Assembly (NCBI GenBank): GCA_003640385.1
Contig: RCAB01000088.1
Span: forward strand, 62,001 to 126,000
Origin: Setaria digitata
Taxonomy: Eukaryota > Nematoda > Chromadorea > Rhabditida > Setariidae
Direction: 5' to 3'
Length of the DNA stretch: 64,000 nucleotides
The notes under the pieces are model-generated. The model had not been told where the DNA came from and did not search any database. It worked only from the letters and a program-made list of their open reading frames with translations. The translations under genes and the position numbers were made by a program. Shown piece after piece: positions 24,801 to 42,382 of this stretch (the stretch's first letter is position 1; every line of letters starts with the position of its first letter).

Positions 24801-26738
24801 GTTTCCTTTCCACACCCGGATGTTACTTTTCTTTACTCGGATAAAAAATCTGATAATGACATTGAGGAGACCTGCTATAAACTCAGAAACTCTGTAGATT
24901 ACTTCTTTGTAACGTTATTTCGCCGAGGTCGAAGATCAGCAGTTAATATTCATGGCCACCGCTCTTTCCACCTCTTTCCATCATCTCCTTACAATGTTCC
25001 TTCTGTTCATATGTTCGTATTTCTATTTTTATCTTTCTGGAGCCAGATACAAAGTTTCAATGAACTTCATTTCTTTAACACTGAAGGAAGAAAATATGAA
25101 TGGAGTGGTAATAGTAATGGGAGTTGGTCCTGAAAATCAAACTGGTATTAAAGGTGAGATCCATTATACTATATATCGGTATCGCGAAATGTTATGCCGT
25201 TCCACGATTAGGATATGCTTTTCTCTCTATTTTGACAATATACTGTGGTTTATCTGATAAGGAAACGTTAGATGATTGAAGTGAGGAGCACGCAGAATTT
25301 TAGCACTTTTTTTTTTTCGAATTGCTCACCCCCATTAGTAGGGTTGCTTCTATAACTATAGAGGATAAGCTATATTTTCATTAAAATCTTTTTGAAATTT
25401 TGCAGTTATTTAATGCTTGACATTTTAGTCGCTGAATGGAATTGATTATACATCGATACATGATAAAGTAGAATGTGGTGTTGCAAGAGTGTAATGCACT
25501 TTCAGGTTTACACTTGCACCATTCTATCCTGACTACCTTTGAAAAGTCAGTTTGATAGAATCATTTTGGAGCCCTGTAATAAATTTGATATAATGATTGC
25601 TTGTGGCAGGTCATTAACTTCGCAGTTCTTCGTTCAGTGACTATTAATTGCCCTTTATTTTTGCATTGCCTATTCTTTCTTAAGAGGAACTAAGGTTCAT
25701 TTGTTTGTTTTGACTTTGTCCTTTAGCAGTGTCTTCTCCTTGATTTTAGCAGGTCTCTTGACCGCCGTTGTTTAGAAAAATTGATGTAGCTTAAGACAGT
25801 AAATTTCATCTCACTTTTTTTTGTGCTATCTGTTTTGATTGTTGGATTTTTATCTTTTTAATTAGCAATGGTTTTTGAGTGGAACTTATTCGAAAGCTTA
25901 CTGGCTATTATTACGATTACACTTGAAAGAGCAATTAATTCCAGCTTACCGTTCATCTGCATTGGCGCATCATCATTAGTTGTATATGCTATGGTAGTTT
26001 TCCATCATTCCGCAGGGATGAATGCCAATTGAGTAAATTACTATTATGATAGACGTTGATTCAGGGCAATATTACCGTCATAGAGTTCTTGATAAAAGAT
26101 AAAGAAGTCACAAGCTGAGTCTATCAGCTCCTGCTACAAAGTACTTTGAATGTGGCAGATTTTTCCTTTTTTTTTTTTTTTAAATTTTGAGACGACTAAC
26201 GAAAAATACGTAACGACTAACCTAGCCCGGAATTCTTTCCCTCGGGCTGTTTCCATTGGAAAGTAGCTGATCAGTTCCTTTCATTAATGCACGCTTGTCT
26301 TTTATTTCACATTAATAAAAAGTCAGTTCGTTTTGGGGAATAGCAAGATTGATCTTTAATCATTAATCATAACTAATCATACATTACTAATTTACATATA
26401 TGCATGTGACAAAAGTTTTAAGGGATGTGAGGTTCCAAAGGTATTTCAAGACTGAATTGTTAGTTATTTTGGTAATATAAGGGATAAGGTTTGCTGGTTG
26501 TGGGAATCATACTACGAGAAACTTCAGAGGATTATGGTAGTAGTTTACATGTTAGGTTGATTGCGCTGTTGTGACATTTGTTATTCCGTGATCCTCCATA
26601 GTTCCAATGAAAGTGAATATATATATATATATATATACATAGGGTATTTTGACTTTAAATTGGCTACCTCTTTTTCATTTTTTCTTGGAATTCATACTGT
26701 GAATGTAGTGCGAGTTTTAGGGTACTTCACATCAAACC
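21875..26738. other. Gene-poor region, right part of the smg-5/unc-37 gap
   Basis: No conserved exon is visible. Landmarks: a C- and T-rich, relatively GC-rich stretch at about 22850-23760; a short GA repeat near 23826-23841; poly-T tracts near 24691-24708 and 26168-26181; an AT dinucleotide tract at about 26618-26637; and an AGTTTTAG acceptor ending at 26720, 18 nt before the unc-37 ATG. This fits 5' untranslated introns, enhancers, or both, for unc-37. Confidence 0.5.
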
Positions 26739-30414
<3,676 letters not shown>

Positions 30415-32755
30415 TCTCCTTACTATCTCTTGACTGTTTTTTGTTGCCGTGATAAATTGTCATACTTTTATTGATAAAATATCTTTACTTTATTACTTTG
30501 TATCTATTTGTATCATCTGTCTCTGCTGTTTACAGTCTTAGATTTGTTAAACTGGTCTTTGGAGATGACCTCCTTGCAAATGTGTTTGATTTGACGATAT
30601 ATTATCTAAGCAGGACTTCAAGAAGTTCTGAAAAGGCCGGTTTATGGCCTTTGTTTACTAAGCGGCATCTGCGCATCAATTCCTCATCTATCCTCTTGCC
30701 TTCACGCCTCTTCTGGATTTATAATCCTCATTAAACCCGGAACATTGCTTTACTGTACAATTTCATATGACGATCAACAAAGGCACTGGATGTGAGCAGA
30801 GGTTTTTCCCACATGTTATTTTCATGCAGCTATACGAATTGGTTAAATAACAGGTGAGAGACCTCGGGGCGAAACTGCCACATGTAATCTTCATATATTA
30901 TATTTCGGATGCTTCTTTATACTTTAGGAGAACATCAGATTTGATAGAAATAGGTGTTCAAATACCCAACTTTTGATCTCCAGTTGTCCTCACCATTCTT
31001 AATTTATCAGGAAAAATCGATACGAATGATTAGGAAAAAACCTGAGGAAGTTAGTAGAGAATAGAAAAGGTACGCTGCGTCCAATTCTTTATCGTGAACA
31101 CGAACCCGATACCAACACTTTCGATTACCTGTTTCCGTTAAACTGTTTAAAGAGCGCATAGCGCCGTTGGCCACCTGCTGAAGGGAAAAGAAAAAGAAAA
31201 GAGAAATCCCAGTCTTCCGAAAGGGAGGTTTATCTCTTTTTTTTTTCAGCTAGAGAGAGCGGACATGTTTTCTAGAAGTTCTCGTGACTCATTTGAGGTG
31301 CGTTTGCGCCATTACATGTCCTACCATCAATTCGAATTTATGTTGGAAAAGTTTGGTAATTCTGAAGGGATTATGGCTTGCTCTCCTCATATTAGTGTAG
31401 TAGGTGATGGGATGATGTTGCCCCTCTACGGGTTTATGGCGCAAATGCATTCCGTCCACTTTTTTGTCATCAGTTTCATTGTTGATATTGGGAAATATTC
31501 CGATCTTCGTAATTTTCGCTTGATTTGTATTGTAATACTTCTTAAATAGTGGTCCCGAAAAATTGATTTCAACGTAACGCCGATTTTGTATTTGTTGGTT
31601 TCATCTCTCATTTGATCAAAACCAATCATTTCATTATTACTCGTTACTTCAGTCATTGTTTTCACTAATTTACTTTTGTTTTATTTCGGCTTGGAGACAA
31701 TTTCGATTTCCACTGAATTTCGGACTGTTAAATGTTTTTCCTGATCCGTTGTAAATCACTCATTATGGTCGAACCGCCGTCACTTTTAGCCGCTGGGAGC
31801 CCAAAAGGAACTTCGATTAACCTGTTCGTACTACCTCATCTCATTTTCCATTTTAAACGTTAACTTGTAATGATTTTAAATGGCTACAAATTTGGTAATA
31901 ACTAGGAAGGTTAGACTTTTGAAGGAAGGGAAAAGACATAATGTGGAAACGTAATACTGGATATGTATGCAAGTCATCATCTCCTGCAGATAGTTTTCTT
32001 CACAAAATGTAATGCCTCAAACCAACATACGAAACCACCGAGAAACCAGTTAAAATTGGACTGTGCTTCTAGGCTCGTATCAGTCTAACGTATTTGCTTC
32101 GCAGATGCCGCTTTTTCCAAGGTATATACTGTTCAGCTCCCATGAGTGGCATGGCTTGAGAGTTGAGGGAAGAACAAGGAAATGATACGAGCCTCGGCAC
32201 ATTCCTTACAAAACATTTTTCCAAACAAAAGATATTTGATGCATATGTTACCTCATGAAGATAGGGAGAAGGTAATTTGAATAAGTTAACAACTCGGGTG
32301 TTGACTGCTTGAGTGGGAGGGAATCAACTCTGGTTTACAGCTTTTAATACTGCAGCGAGGCTCCTTCCTGGGACTGTAATGAGCAGTGATGCGAGAATTT
32401 TGGTACTTGTTTTCTGTTACTGTTCCTCCTGCTTCATGTTACGTGCTGGTGAAGTGGGGTAGCTGTCTTGGAGAGCAGGGAGACTCGGGATGGAATGAGA
32501 CTGCAAAATCAGAGTGGGTGGGGACACTGGTCTTTAGGAAAGGGCAATCCTTATTCAAAGGGTGGTGAATCCTCAATGGAAAACGGCGGAGAGTGAAGTG
32601 AGAAGTTCGGTGAGCCCTACTTTATATTCAAAAGTCCCATTTGTCCTGTTTTCTGAACGCTTGTTTGGAAATCTGCGTTTCCAATGACCTCATGTTCCAC
32701 AGGTTACTTTTCAACTTATTTCAAGTGATGCAGTCATAAAATTTAAACTAGTAGA
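30415..32755. other. Convergent intergenic region between unc-37 and sec-11
   Basis: About 2.3 kb between two facing stop codons. Short ORFs on both strands lack recognisable motifs or matching splice partners. I see no RNA gene. Part of it is presumably 3' untranslated sequence. Confidence 0.5.
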
Positions 32756-33772
32756 CTATCCTTCCCTATGTAGAATAACGAAGGCACCTAAGGCAATCAG
32801 AACCGCGTATTTCAATTTAGGATAATCATTCATCAGTATCGTCACCATTCCAACATATGGTACAAATCCTTTTGCTCGACCAACAACATCTTTTCTTGTT
32901 AACCAGAACTGCCCCGATGCATATAATCCTCGATCATCAACCTAAAGAGCGTATTATTGATCCCAATTTGAAAAAGTTCTCGTTGAATATGTCAGGCTTC
33001 ATGGAAGTCCAGTATTTTCCCACAAATATAATATATCAGAACCTGATTATTATCTCCTTTCGTTAGGAATTTCGTTTCCTCATTGCTTTTCTCATGTACT
33101 TTGATAACCCGATGTACGATCGGAATGTCGCGTCCCTCGACTTTAAACACCGTAATGTCGCCGGCTCTAATCGGATCCGAATCATCATTTGTCAACAACA
33201 ACAAATCGCCTCTGCAAACTTGTGACAACCCTATCACCACGACACCCAGTATTTTTTGGACTAAGATAGTGATTAAATTATTCATACAAGAAGGCAAAGT
33301 AAATTTATTGTAAGGAATTAAATTAAAAGACCAATAACAAACACTTCAGGTGTTGAATTCGTTTGTATGTCCCGATTTATACAAATGTTTTCGAAGCAAG
33401 AAAAACTACGCCTTATTTCTGAGCCTTAGCTGCATAGTCTTCAAATAATCCCACAATTCCTCTATTGCCGTGACATTGATAGTAGGTATACTTTTAGATA
33501 ACGGGAAAATACGCACTGAAGAAATCGAGGAAAAGAAGCGAATAAAATAAGTATTAAACCCTAAAATGAGCAGAATACCTGTAAAATGCAGGCTCCATGG
33601 AACCCGATAATACAACGACAATGGGACTTTCGGAACCCGTAACAACCATCAAACCTTTCCAAATCATCAAGGCTGAAGATACAATCATCGCAAAGTTCAA
33701 GCCCTGATAAAACAGCTGCCTGATGTTCATGCGCCTCACCTCATCGAATATTTGCAAGTTCCAGATACCCAT
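32756..33772 (-). CDS. sec-11: Signal peptidase complex catalytic subunit SEC11
   Basis: Three exons: 33772-33579, 33211-33043, 32941-32756; 182 residues, in phase, against 179 in human SEC11A. One N-terminal membrane helix (about residues 27-46) is followed by the catalytic box [12 protein letters not shown], with Ser58 as nucleophile and His98 in IVHRV as the paired base, then GDNN and VDDRG aspartates as in the ER-type Ser-His-Asp signal peptidases. The tail [18 protein letters not shown] is near-identical to SEC11A. It cleaves signal peptides in the ER lumen. A CCTTTCAG acceptor (AG at 33791-33790) lies 17 nt upstream of the ATG, as expected for a trans-spliced downstream operon gene. It lies 770 bp downstream of rpb-7 on the same strand; the pair is also adjacent in C. 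elegans (Y54E10BR.5/.6, from memory). Confidence 0.98.
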
Positions 33773-34542
33773 TATAGGTGGTGGAGCTTCTGAAAGGAAA
33801 ATTTATATCATTTGTAGAAAATTATTGAAGCTAGAGCTGAAGAATTTCATAGTTACTAAAATTTTTACAAATATATGGCAAAACTAGCCTGCTTAAGAAG
33901 TGATGCTTTCAAGACATATCATTTATTATTGTAGAAAATACATGCCAAACAAAAAAAAAAAAGAAACAAATCACTTGTGAGAAATGCAATAAGAAGAATA
34001 AGTTCAATTTTATAAAACAAGAGTAACATAATTCAGTAAAGAAATTTCACAGTTATTAGCTGCTATGGGAAATTTCTAACATATTCAGTGAGTGGACTTC
34101 AGGACTCAAACAGTGTTTAAAGGGAAAATGTCACATCCATCGATGTTTGTAACACAAATGATGAAAGCATCTTTCGAAGAAGCAAGGGAGTCAATTTTTA
34201 CAAAACAGGACTGGAAAGAGTAATTTCTTAACCACATACTAAGGGTATCACAACTTCCGACATGTTGTATAGCCACCGTTCCGTTAGTGTAAGCACAAAA
34301 GAGATAATTGGCAAAAGTATGATTAACACTTCCAGTGGTAGAATATAAGCTTCACAACTTTAAAGTAGATAGACTACATACCGTATATTTCTTTTATTGC
34401 TACTTACACATTTGAACACATTTGATTTTCTTTTTGTGATGGGAATCTAGCTATATAATACATGCAGAGGAAAATAAAGAGGATCTCATGTATGCACCTT
34501 GTTACAGCAATTTCACGCTATATGAAAGGAAAAAAAAATGGA
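33773..34542 (-). other. Intercistronic region between rpb-7 and sec-11
   Basis: 770 bp on the minus strand between the rpb-7 stop and the sec-11 start. It is AT-rich, holds a minus-strand AATAAA (TTTATT on plus near 34391-34396) for rpb-7, and ends with the T-rich CCTTTCAG acceptor for sec-11. No coding exon is seen. Confidence 0.55.
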
Positions 34543-35486
<944 letters not shown>

Positions 35487-36054
35487 ATAATTGATACTCT
35501 TCTCGATCCTTCACCTGAATATGCGTGTAGATGTTGCTCACTCGGCAGTAATTAATATAAGACCTAGACGCATTTGCGTGTTTTGCAACGTCATTCTAAT
35601 CGCACACAGTAGTAGTATTAAATGTTAATTACGATGCTATATGGTACAGACAAGAGTTCAATATGGACTTCTGGGATATGTAACACCTATACTACTGTTT
35701 CCTCTGCAGCAATGACCAACAAGTGACTTTGCATCACCGTCTCATCCCTGCCACCGAAATTAAGCTCACCTGTAACGGATGCCAACTTTGTAGTTGTTGC
35801 GGCCCGTGATAAAGGGAAGCCTGGTTAGGGTTATTAACGTGATTTTGGGAAGCGGAGGGTCGTGCCGGTGGCGGTTTGAGGGTGTGTCTTCGTCGCTGTA
35901 GGTATTTATTCTTGCCAAGGAGTATGGTGATCGTGTCATGCGTAACACTGAATTTGTTACCCATATTCACGCTATCCTTTCTTTCATTTGTTCCAGATAA
36001 AGTTAACGTTCTCACAAAACAAAGATTCTGCAGCAGAGGGAGAAATTCTTCGCC
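35487..36054. promoter_or_regulatory. Divergent upstream region of rpb-7 and the uS8 gene
   Basis: 568 bp between the two divergent ATGs. On the plus side there is a TTGTTCCAG acceptor ending at 35996 and a second possible one, TTCTGCAG, ending near 36033; on the minus side an ATATTCAG at about 35515-35522. These look like leader acceptors. No clear TATA box was seen. Confidence 0.45.
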
Positions 36055-37015
36055 ATGGTTCGGATGAGTGTGTTAGCTGATGCCTTGAAAACTATCAATA
36101 ATGCTGAAAAACGTGGTAAACGACAAGTACTTATTCGACCATGCTCAAAGGTACTGATTAAGAACAAGAAGGAGCATAAAGAAACAGGATATAGTTTGCT
36201 TTGTATGATCGGGCTTTAATAAACCTAAGTTTTTTCTGTTCTGGTTGAAGTAACACTTTCAGATTGCCTCCTGTTACTTTTCCTATATCTTAGTGACGTT
36301 TCAATTAGCTCGTCTTATTTGCTGTGATTCCTTACATTCATGGAGACTGTACCAATTTATTTCTAATTATAGAAATGTAGGGTTTTCGATTTCTTGTTGC
36401 AAAGGCTGAATAAATACTAATAAAGTCTCTCTCCAAAAATAACAATTAGTATTTGTTGCAGGTAATAATACGTTTTCTGACTGTAATGATGAAAGCTGGG
36501 TATATTGGCGAGTTTGAAATCATTGACGATCATCGAGCAGGGAAAATAGTTGTTAACTTGACGGGTCGCATCAATAAATGTTCCGTAATTAGTCCACGTT
36601 TCGATATTTCATTGAAAGACTTGGAGAAATGGACATCCAATCTTCTTCCTTCTCGCCAATTTGGGTAAATCTTCATTATTGATTATTTCTTCAGGCACTT
36701 TTAAGTATATGTGTGAGGGTTTCAGTTGTAATTTGAAGCTGGAAAATTGTTAGTTGTTTCCTGGAGAAGAATGTAATTCAAGATGCAAAGTCACGAAGTC
36801 TCTCATCTCTCACTTGGTCGGCGGGTTTTTTGAAACACTTCAAAACTTGTAGCAGGTGAGGTTAAAAGAAGGGAATACTCTACAGAAGGTGAAGTCCATA
36901 CAGGTCATGTGTTTTTTATAGACATCTCGTGTTAACGACATCAGGAGGAATTATGGATCATGAAGAAGCGCGAAGAAAACATCTCGGTGGAAAAATCCTC
37001 GGATTTTTCTTCTAA
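36055..37015 (+). CDS. rps-22: Small-subunit ribosomal protein uS8 (RPS15A; C. elegans rps-22)
   Basis: Three exons: 36055-36150, 36462-36664, 36922-37015; 130 residues in phase, the same length as human RPS15A. The sequence is nearly identical to the family: [49 protein letters not shown], and the C-terminus GGKILGFFF. It binds the 18S rRNA central domain in the 40S subunit. An AATAAA at 37081-37086 lies 66 bp past the stop. The C. elegans rps-22 gene is on another chromosome as I recall, so its place here would be a lineage-specific arrangement. Confidence 0.98.
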
Positions 37016-37906
37016 TTTTCCCTAACAATTATTTTTTTCCATTGTTTGTCAAGTATGGATTGATATCAAGGTTGAAATGAAATAAATTTTGTTCTTTTTT
37101 TTTTCATTTGCTTGAAAACACCGTTTTATATATTCGCAGCGCAAAATTTTCATGAAAGATGAGAAAAAAGAACCTGATGAGGTTGAAGATTCCAAATTTG
37201 GAACTAATATTTCTAATTTCTTGGTGGTTGCATGCCAAATGAGCTATTGCCATTTTAAATTTGATATGATTGCGATTCGTGCTGGCTCCCTGTGCGTTAG
37301 CAGCATCGTCTTTAGTTTAAGCGTTTACTGTGTTCATTTCAAAGAACGCGATTGAGTTCGTGAGAAGTGCTACCTGCTTCAGTCGATTAGAGCCTGTGAC
37401 ATTAAAATGTGTTGGATTGGAATATTTGAGAAGTCTATTATTGTTTCCATCCCACCTTGGTTATCAACGTGTCTTTCAAATTGGTTGTGGTTACTGGGCT
37501 TTGATAATTTGTTTGTGGGCCGCCTTAATTGCATTCTGAAGCCAAATTTCCCTGGTGGGATGATTTTCCATGCAAAAAAAATTTTTTATAATTTTTAAAC
37601 CTGAGCTCCAAAAGCTTTAACACTGCGGGTGTTTAATCTGTTAAATCAATATTTTAGTAAGTGGTTGGTAACAAAATTTCTTTTTGCAGTCAGTCGCATT
37701 AGAATTTGTACTATCTTAGTATTAAATGCTGATGTCCGTTCTTTCTTTTCTGAACTTATTAGTTTGTAGAGAAGGGGTATTTGTAGCAGCACGGTTTTTA
37801 CTTCCACTGCATTTTATTTCATCTGGCTACAAAATTTGGAAATATCAGTTATTTCAAGTCCGCTGGAAACTTTCAGATATTGGCAGTTTTTCGAATTTTT
37901 TTATGA
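37016..37906. other. Tandem intergenic region between uS8 and TMX3 genes
   Basis: About 890 bp, with the uS8 polyadenylation signal AATAAA at 37081-37086. Open frames at 37152-37355, 37330-37539 and 37726-38004 have no recognisable domain. It presumably contains the promoter of the TMX3-like gene. Confidence 0.5.
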
Positions 37907-40542
37907 ATGTGGTTGTTGGATTGTTGTGTTCTTGGACTCCAAATATTTGTTACACTGATTATAGTCGTCACTCAAGCAACAAATATACCATCGCAAGTGA
38001 TTGAACTGAATGACAAATTCCTTCAGGTCAAGGATGATGGCCTGTGGTTTGTTGACGTATGTTTTCGATTATTTTAAGATCGAGTATCAAACAGATCATT
38101 GTGAGGTTTTAAAATATATTTCTGGTCAATAATTTTGGATCATGCTGGATCGGTGAAAGCAGACTCCACCTAGCTAACTAAGGATGTAGGAGTTGGTCTG
38201 CTGCATAGCCTTTCCGATGTCCTGATGTCGATTTATAAGTTATTGTTATTTTGCGTTTTTAGTTTTATGCTCCGTGGTGTGCGCATTGCAAGCGCTTGAC
38301 TCCAGTTTGGGAACATGTCGGTCATGCATTAGCCGATCGTCAGTCTCTTGTGCGGGTTGGCAAATTGGATTGCACTCGTTATACGAGTACTGCATCGGCG
38401 TTGAATATTCGTGGATATCCGACAATTATTTTGTAAATCTCAATTTAAATTATAAGATATAATAAATTTATGTTGTAGAGCCATCTCTTTGTGCTTTTTT
38501 GTGCTTTGCTTTTTGTGTTCTGCATTTTTTGAAAATTAAATTTGCATTTTGATTTATATTTATTTGTGTGCAGTTTCCGAAATGGTAGGAAAATGGTTTA
38601 CGAAGGTGAACGGAAAAAAGAACCAATCATTGACTTTGCTGTAAAAGCAGCTGGTCCTGTGGTTGGCATTATTGAGGATGTCCAACGTTTATCAGAGGTC
38701 TTTGTTTATTTCTTCTCCCACCAGATTCATTTCTTTCTCAGTGTAGTTTCTTACTCTAAAAAAATCATTACAAAGTTGTTTATGATTGTCTTGAGCTCTT
38801 GTAAATATTGTTTCATGTGATATTTGAAACTTCCAGATACGAAAAAATCTGAAGGAGCCATTTTTTGTGTATGTGGAAGGAAACCAGGATCCACAGTCAC
38901 ATGAATTATTTATTAACTACAGTAGCATTGCCGAAGTATTGTTTTCATCAACGCGGTTTTATCGAGCGAAGAAAGATGTGTTTCCAAAGGCTGTTTCAAT
39001 TTCTGAGCTTCCATCAGTTCTTGTGTTCAAAGATGGTGTTTATTTATCCTATAACAGAGAAGGAGGTTAACTATTTATTATCGCTGTTTACTTCTTTCTT
39101 GACAAAATATTATTTAGCTATTATTCCATATACAATACATATTATCATTTGATGGTGAGGAGTATGTTCTGTGTCTTATTTGAGTTTCAGAATAATTCTA
39201 TATTTTAAAGAGAAATCATGCAGGAAATTAAGGTGTTGCTAATGGAATTTATTTCATAATTTCAGTAAATGAGTTGCTTTCACATGGAAGGATTTTACTT
39301 TTTAGAAGGAAGTATAAATGATTGGATTTACAGCGAACGCTGGCCTCTAATACCTCTTATTTCCTCAACTAATGTTAAAGAAGTGGGGAAAATGCGAATG
39401 CTAGTTTTAGCCATCGTAAATATGGTTGAGAGGAAGAATGAAACAACACAAGTGGGAAGGTTTGTTTTGTAGAAATTTAGAGCTGTCTTTAGATTAGATT
39501 CTTCCTTGAAGTTGTTCTGGATAGCCTTTTTTGTCGAACAAGAGATTAAGATTTTGTAACGAAACATGTTGAAATTTCGAACCCGTAATTTTCGGTTGTC
39601 ATTTAGTTCCAATTGGAAGATTCAAATAATATGTGCAGTTTTAGCTTTCTTTTTTAGATTTTTTTCGATGGTTACCAGCGCGGCCCAGATAGTTCGTAAA
39701 GATCCCTATCTTTCGAAAATTTTCCAATTTGGTTGGTTGGACGGTAGTGAGATTGCAAATAATATTGTTTTGGGTACTGTAAATGAACCAGGTAGGTTGT
39801 AAAAAATATATATTCCTAATTTTAATATCCTTTTAAAATATATATTCCTAATTTTTGCTTTTTTATTGAATGCTTTGCTGTCTGGCTGTCGATGAAAAAT
39901 GAAGATTTTCCTTGTTTTTCCACCAAGGGCCTTAAAATTGATGTTTTTAATGTCATTAGATATTGAAATTTGGAATAAAACTTGACATTTCTCATCATTC
40001 CTATTTCAAATATAGCGTTATCTGTAAGAAAAGAGTACTAACTTTTAATGCTAACCTCATTATAATACTTTCCGAGTGTTTAGGTTTGTTAGTTTTCAAC
40101 ATTACCAGTTATGAATACTACTCGAGTAGTGATCCCGTGAGTGTTATGACTGACAAAAGTATTATTTCATTCTTGGAAGGAATAGCAGCAGGTGATTTCC
40201 CTCCGCTTGGCGGGCGTTCATTATCGCAGCGGATCAAGCGTTTGTGTTTTGAGGTAATGTATTGTTCAAATTTTGGTGTTTTTGTAATTGAGGATTTGAT
40301 ATTTTTCGAATATCATATTTTTTTGATATTTTTCGAAATATCATATTTTTTTGAGATTTCAGCTTTTTATGAACATATCGGAAATGTTCAAAGCACAGCC
40401 TTTGCTAACACTATGCTTACTTGGAGTGCCGTTATCATTTCTTTCATTAATAACTTACTGCATTTGCTCAACAGACTTTTCGGTGGACCGTGATGAAATT
40501 TATCCGGAAGAAGATGATAGCTTTGTGTCAGGTAATTATTAG
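37907..40542 (+). CDS. TMX3-like ER transmembrane protein disulphide isomerase
   Basis: Eight exons: 37907-38056, 38263-38432, 38574-38697, 38837-39065, 39306-39459, 39658-39791, 40084-40253, 40363-40542; 436 residues in phase (human TMX3 has 454). ATG 37907 opens a hydrophobic signal peptide (about residues 1-25). The thioredoxin domain follows with the active site WCAHC (Cys56 and Cys59) in FYAPWCAHCKRLTP, then cis-Pro in GYPT. Two further thioredoxin-fold segments match TMX3 (NDWIYSERW against ENWINRERF; VFNITS against VLNTSN). Exon 8 holds the membrane anchor, followed by an acidic tail. TMX3 oxidises and isomerises disulphides in the ER. Unlike human TMX3 the tail does not end in a KKxx retrieval signal. 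Splicing at 40531 instead of stopping at 40542 is possible but no good next exon was found. Confidence 0.93.
39803..39857. repeat. Direct duplication in a TMX3 intron
   Basis: A ~21-bp AT-rich motif (AATATATATTCCTAATTTT core) occurs at about 39803-39823 and again at about 39837-39857, in the intron after exon 6. Confidence 0.7.
40298..40352. repeat. Tandem 27/28-bp repeat next to a TMX3 splice acceptor
   Basis: Two copies of a unit beginning GATATTTTTCGAA and ending in a T run lie head to tail at 40298-40324 and 40325-40352. They differ by one base. Each unit is itself partly palindromic (GATATT/AATATC). The array ends 10 bp before the exon-8 acceptor at 40362. Confidence 0.8.
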
Positions 40543-42382
40543 GATGGGGCTTTAAAGACGAAGAATCATTAAATGAGTTTGAAACATCAAAATTTGGAGA
40601 ATACCAAGAACTTTAATATTGGAACATGGATATAACAAGAAATTTAACATTGGAATTTGAAGATGAGGAAAACCACCAAAAGGAGGAATAAAGGTTGGCA
40701 CATTTTGTTTGACGAGATATATCACCTGATAAGACTTGTGATGTGATCGAAATCGAAAGGAATGGTCATCTGAAGCAAACCAGTAAGGATGTTAAAAGGT
40801 CAGGCTTGCATGTCAAGTTTATCTCGTTTGTACGTGGAATATTCTGTTTTGGATTTTGAAAGTAATTAAAATTATTGGCGATTCTTTTCAGAAATATTCG
40901 TCCTGTTATTTATATTTACTATAAGCAAAATTTGGCTTATGTTATGTTGTAGTTCACCTGAAAAGAATAAATATCTTGCATCAAAAATGAAAAAAAAAAA
41001 AAAATGCAATAAAAACAAGATGCGCACTGAAACACAATTGTCTTGTCCTTGTAAGGAAATTACCTATTATCTGGTATTGTTTAGAAGTGAAAAATTGTAC
41101 AACAAATGTAGTCTGATTTGAGTCAAAGCAACCCTCTTCAATCACTTGAAATTTAAAGTCTGTGTTTTCAAATTTATTGAATTCAAGTGTCTGTTAATAT
41201 TCGAGCCAGGTGTTTTACATACATCTTCTGTTTCGATTTCTTTGATATCAAAAACTTCCCTTTGCTTTTCCTATTATCATTTCCAAAGTGTTTATGGTCA
41301 CGATTCCTTTCAAAACGTTTTGAAAGCTAAAATTTATTTAATCACCCGTTGTGTCTAGAAAGTTCCTTACATTTTTTAGTTTCTGCATTCCTGCGACTTT
41401 TCCAGATTCTGATTTTGTCCCATCGCGTTCATTTCATTCTATTGTTTATAAAATTGTGAATCAGTTTCTGTTCATCTGAGAATTAAAGAGCGTTCATTTT
41501 GATGACCAGCTGATCTAGTTTTGTGAAATATCACCATCAGTTGCTTTTGTATATTCTGATTGGTCGTAGCTCAGCTCTAGTGTACACACAGTTCTTTTTC
41601 TAGATCTCATCATTCCTCGGAGCTTTACACTTACGTAAATGTATTCTCTCTACGTTCTTGACCCCTTGTTTCATAAATCATGATGTTTATCTCAGCTTTT
41701 AAATTCAGGCGCGGTATAAGGAGCTAATTGGGTAAGAACTCCTAGAAGTATATGCGAAACATATTTTTGATTCAGCAGATGGAATTCAGGATTTAACGTG
41801 TTCTGCATAAGCCAGCATACAAGACCCGTTTGATTAATAGTCCCTTTAAGCAGTTTCATGAAACACTCTGGAGAATTTTTCAAACCTTCTTAGACGTTGT
41901 CATTTTTTTTTTTTTTCACACTTTTACACTTCGAGAAGTAGGAGAAAATTGTTGGGAAAGAAACTGATCAAATTCTGCTGAGAATAATCCAAAATAACAC
42001 GTTTTATTAAAATGAGAAGCTACACTTTGATGAGGGACTATGCAAAATGTTGATATAAATGATGAAATTAATGCTCTCTACCAAACTGAACAATCTTAAC
42101 CACTTTTGACTCATTTATTTGATCCGGAATTTAACTCTCTTGATATTCAGAATCTTTTCTCACTATCTTCTTCTCTGTCAAAAGATACGGAATGGGAAAA
42201 ATGGTTCAAGATAAGACCATCCTACCCATATCAACAAAATGTTTTTAATACATTATATATTTTCTAATCACAAATCATTTATCCATGAAGTACATCTTAC
42301 CAGTTGCCGAATATTTCGAAACAAATCCCTATACAAAAGAATAAAAAGGAACAGCCATATCACGGTTTTAATACATTCAAGA
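40543..42382. other. Convergent intergenic region between TMX3 and HERPUD genes
   Basis: About 1.8 kb. A plus-strand AATAAA at 40966-40971 may end TMX3, and minus-strand AATAAA signals (TTTATT on plus) occur near 42003 and 42112 for the HERPUD gene. A minus-strand open frame at 41873-41692 looks protein-like but has no partner exon that I could join in phase. Confidence 0.5.
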
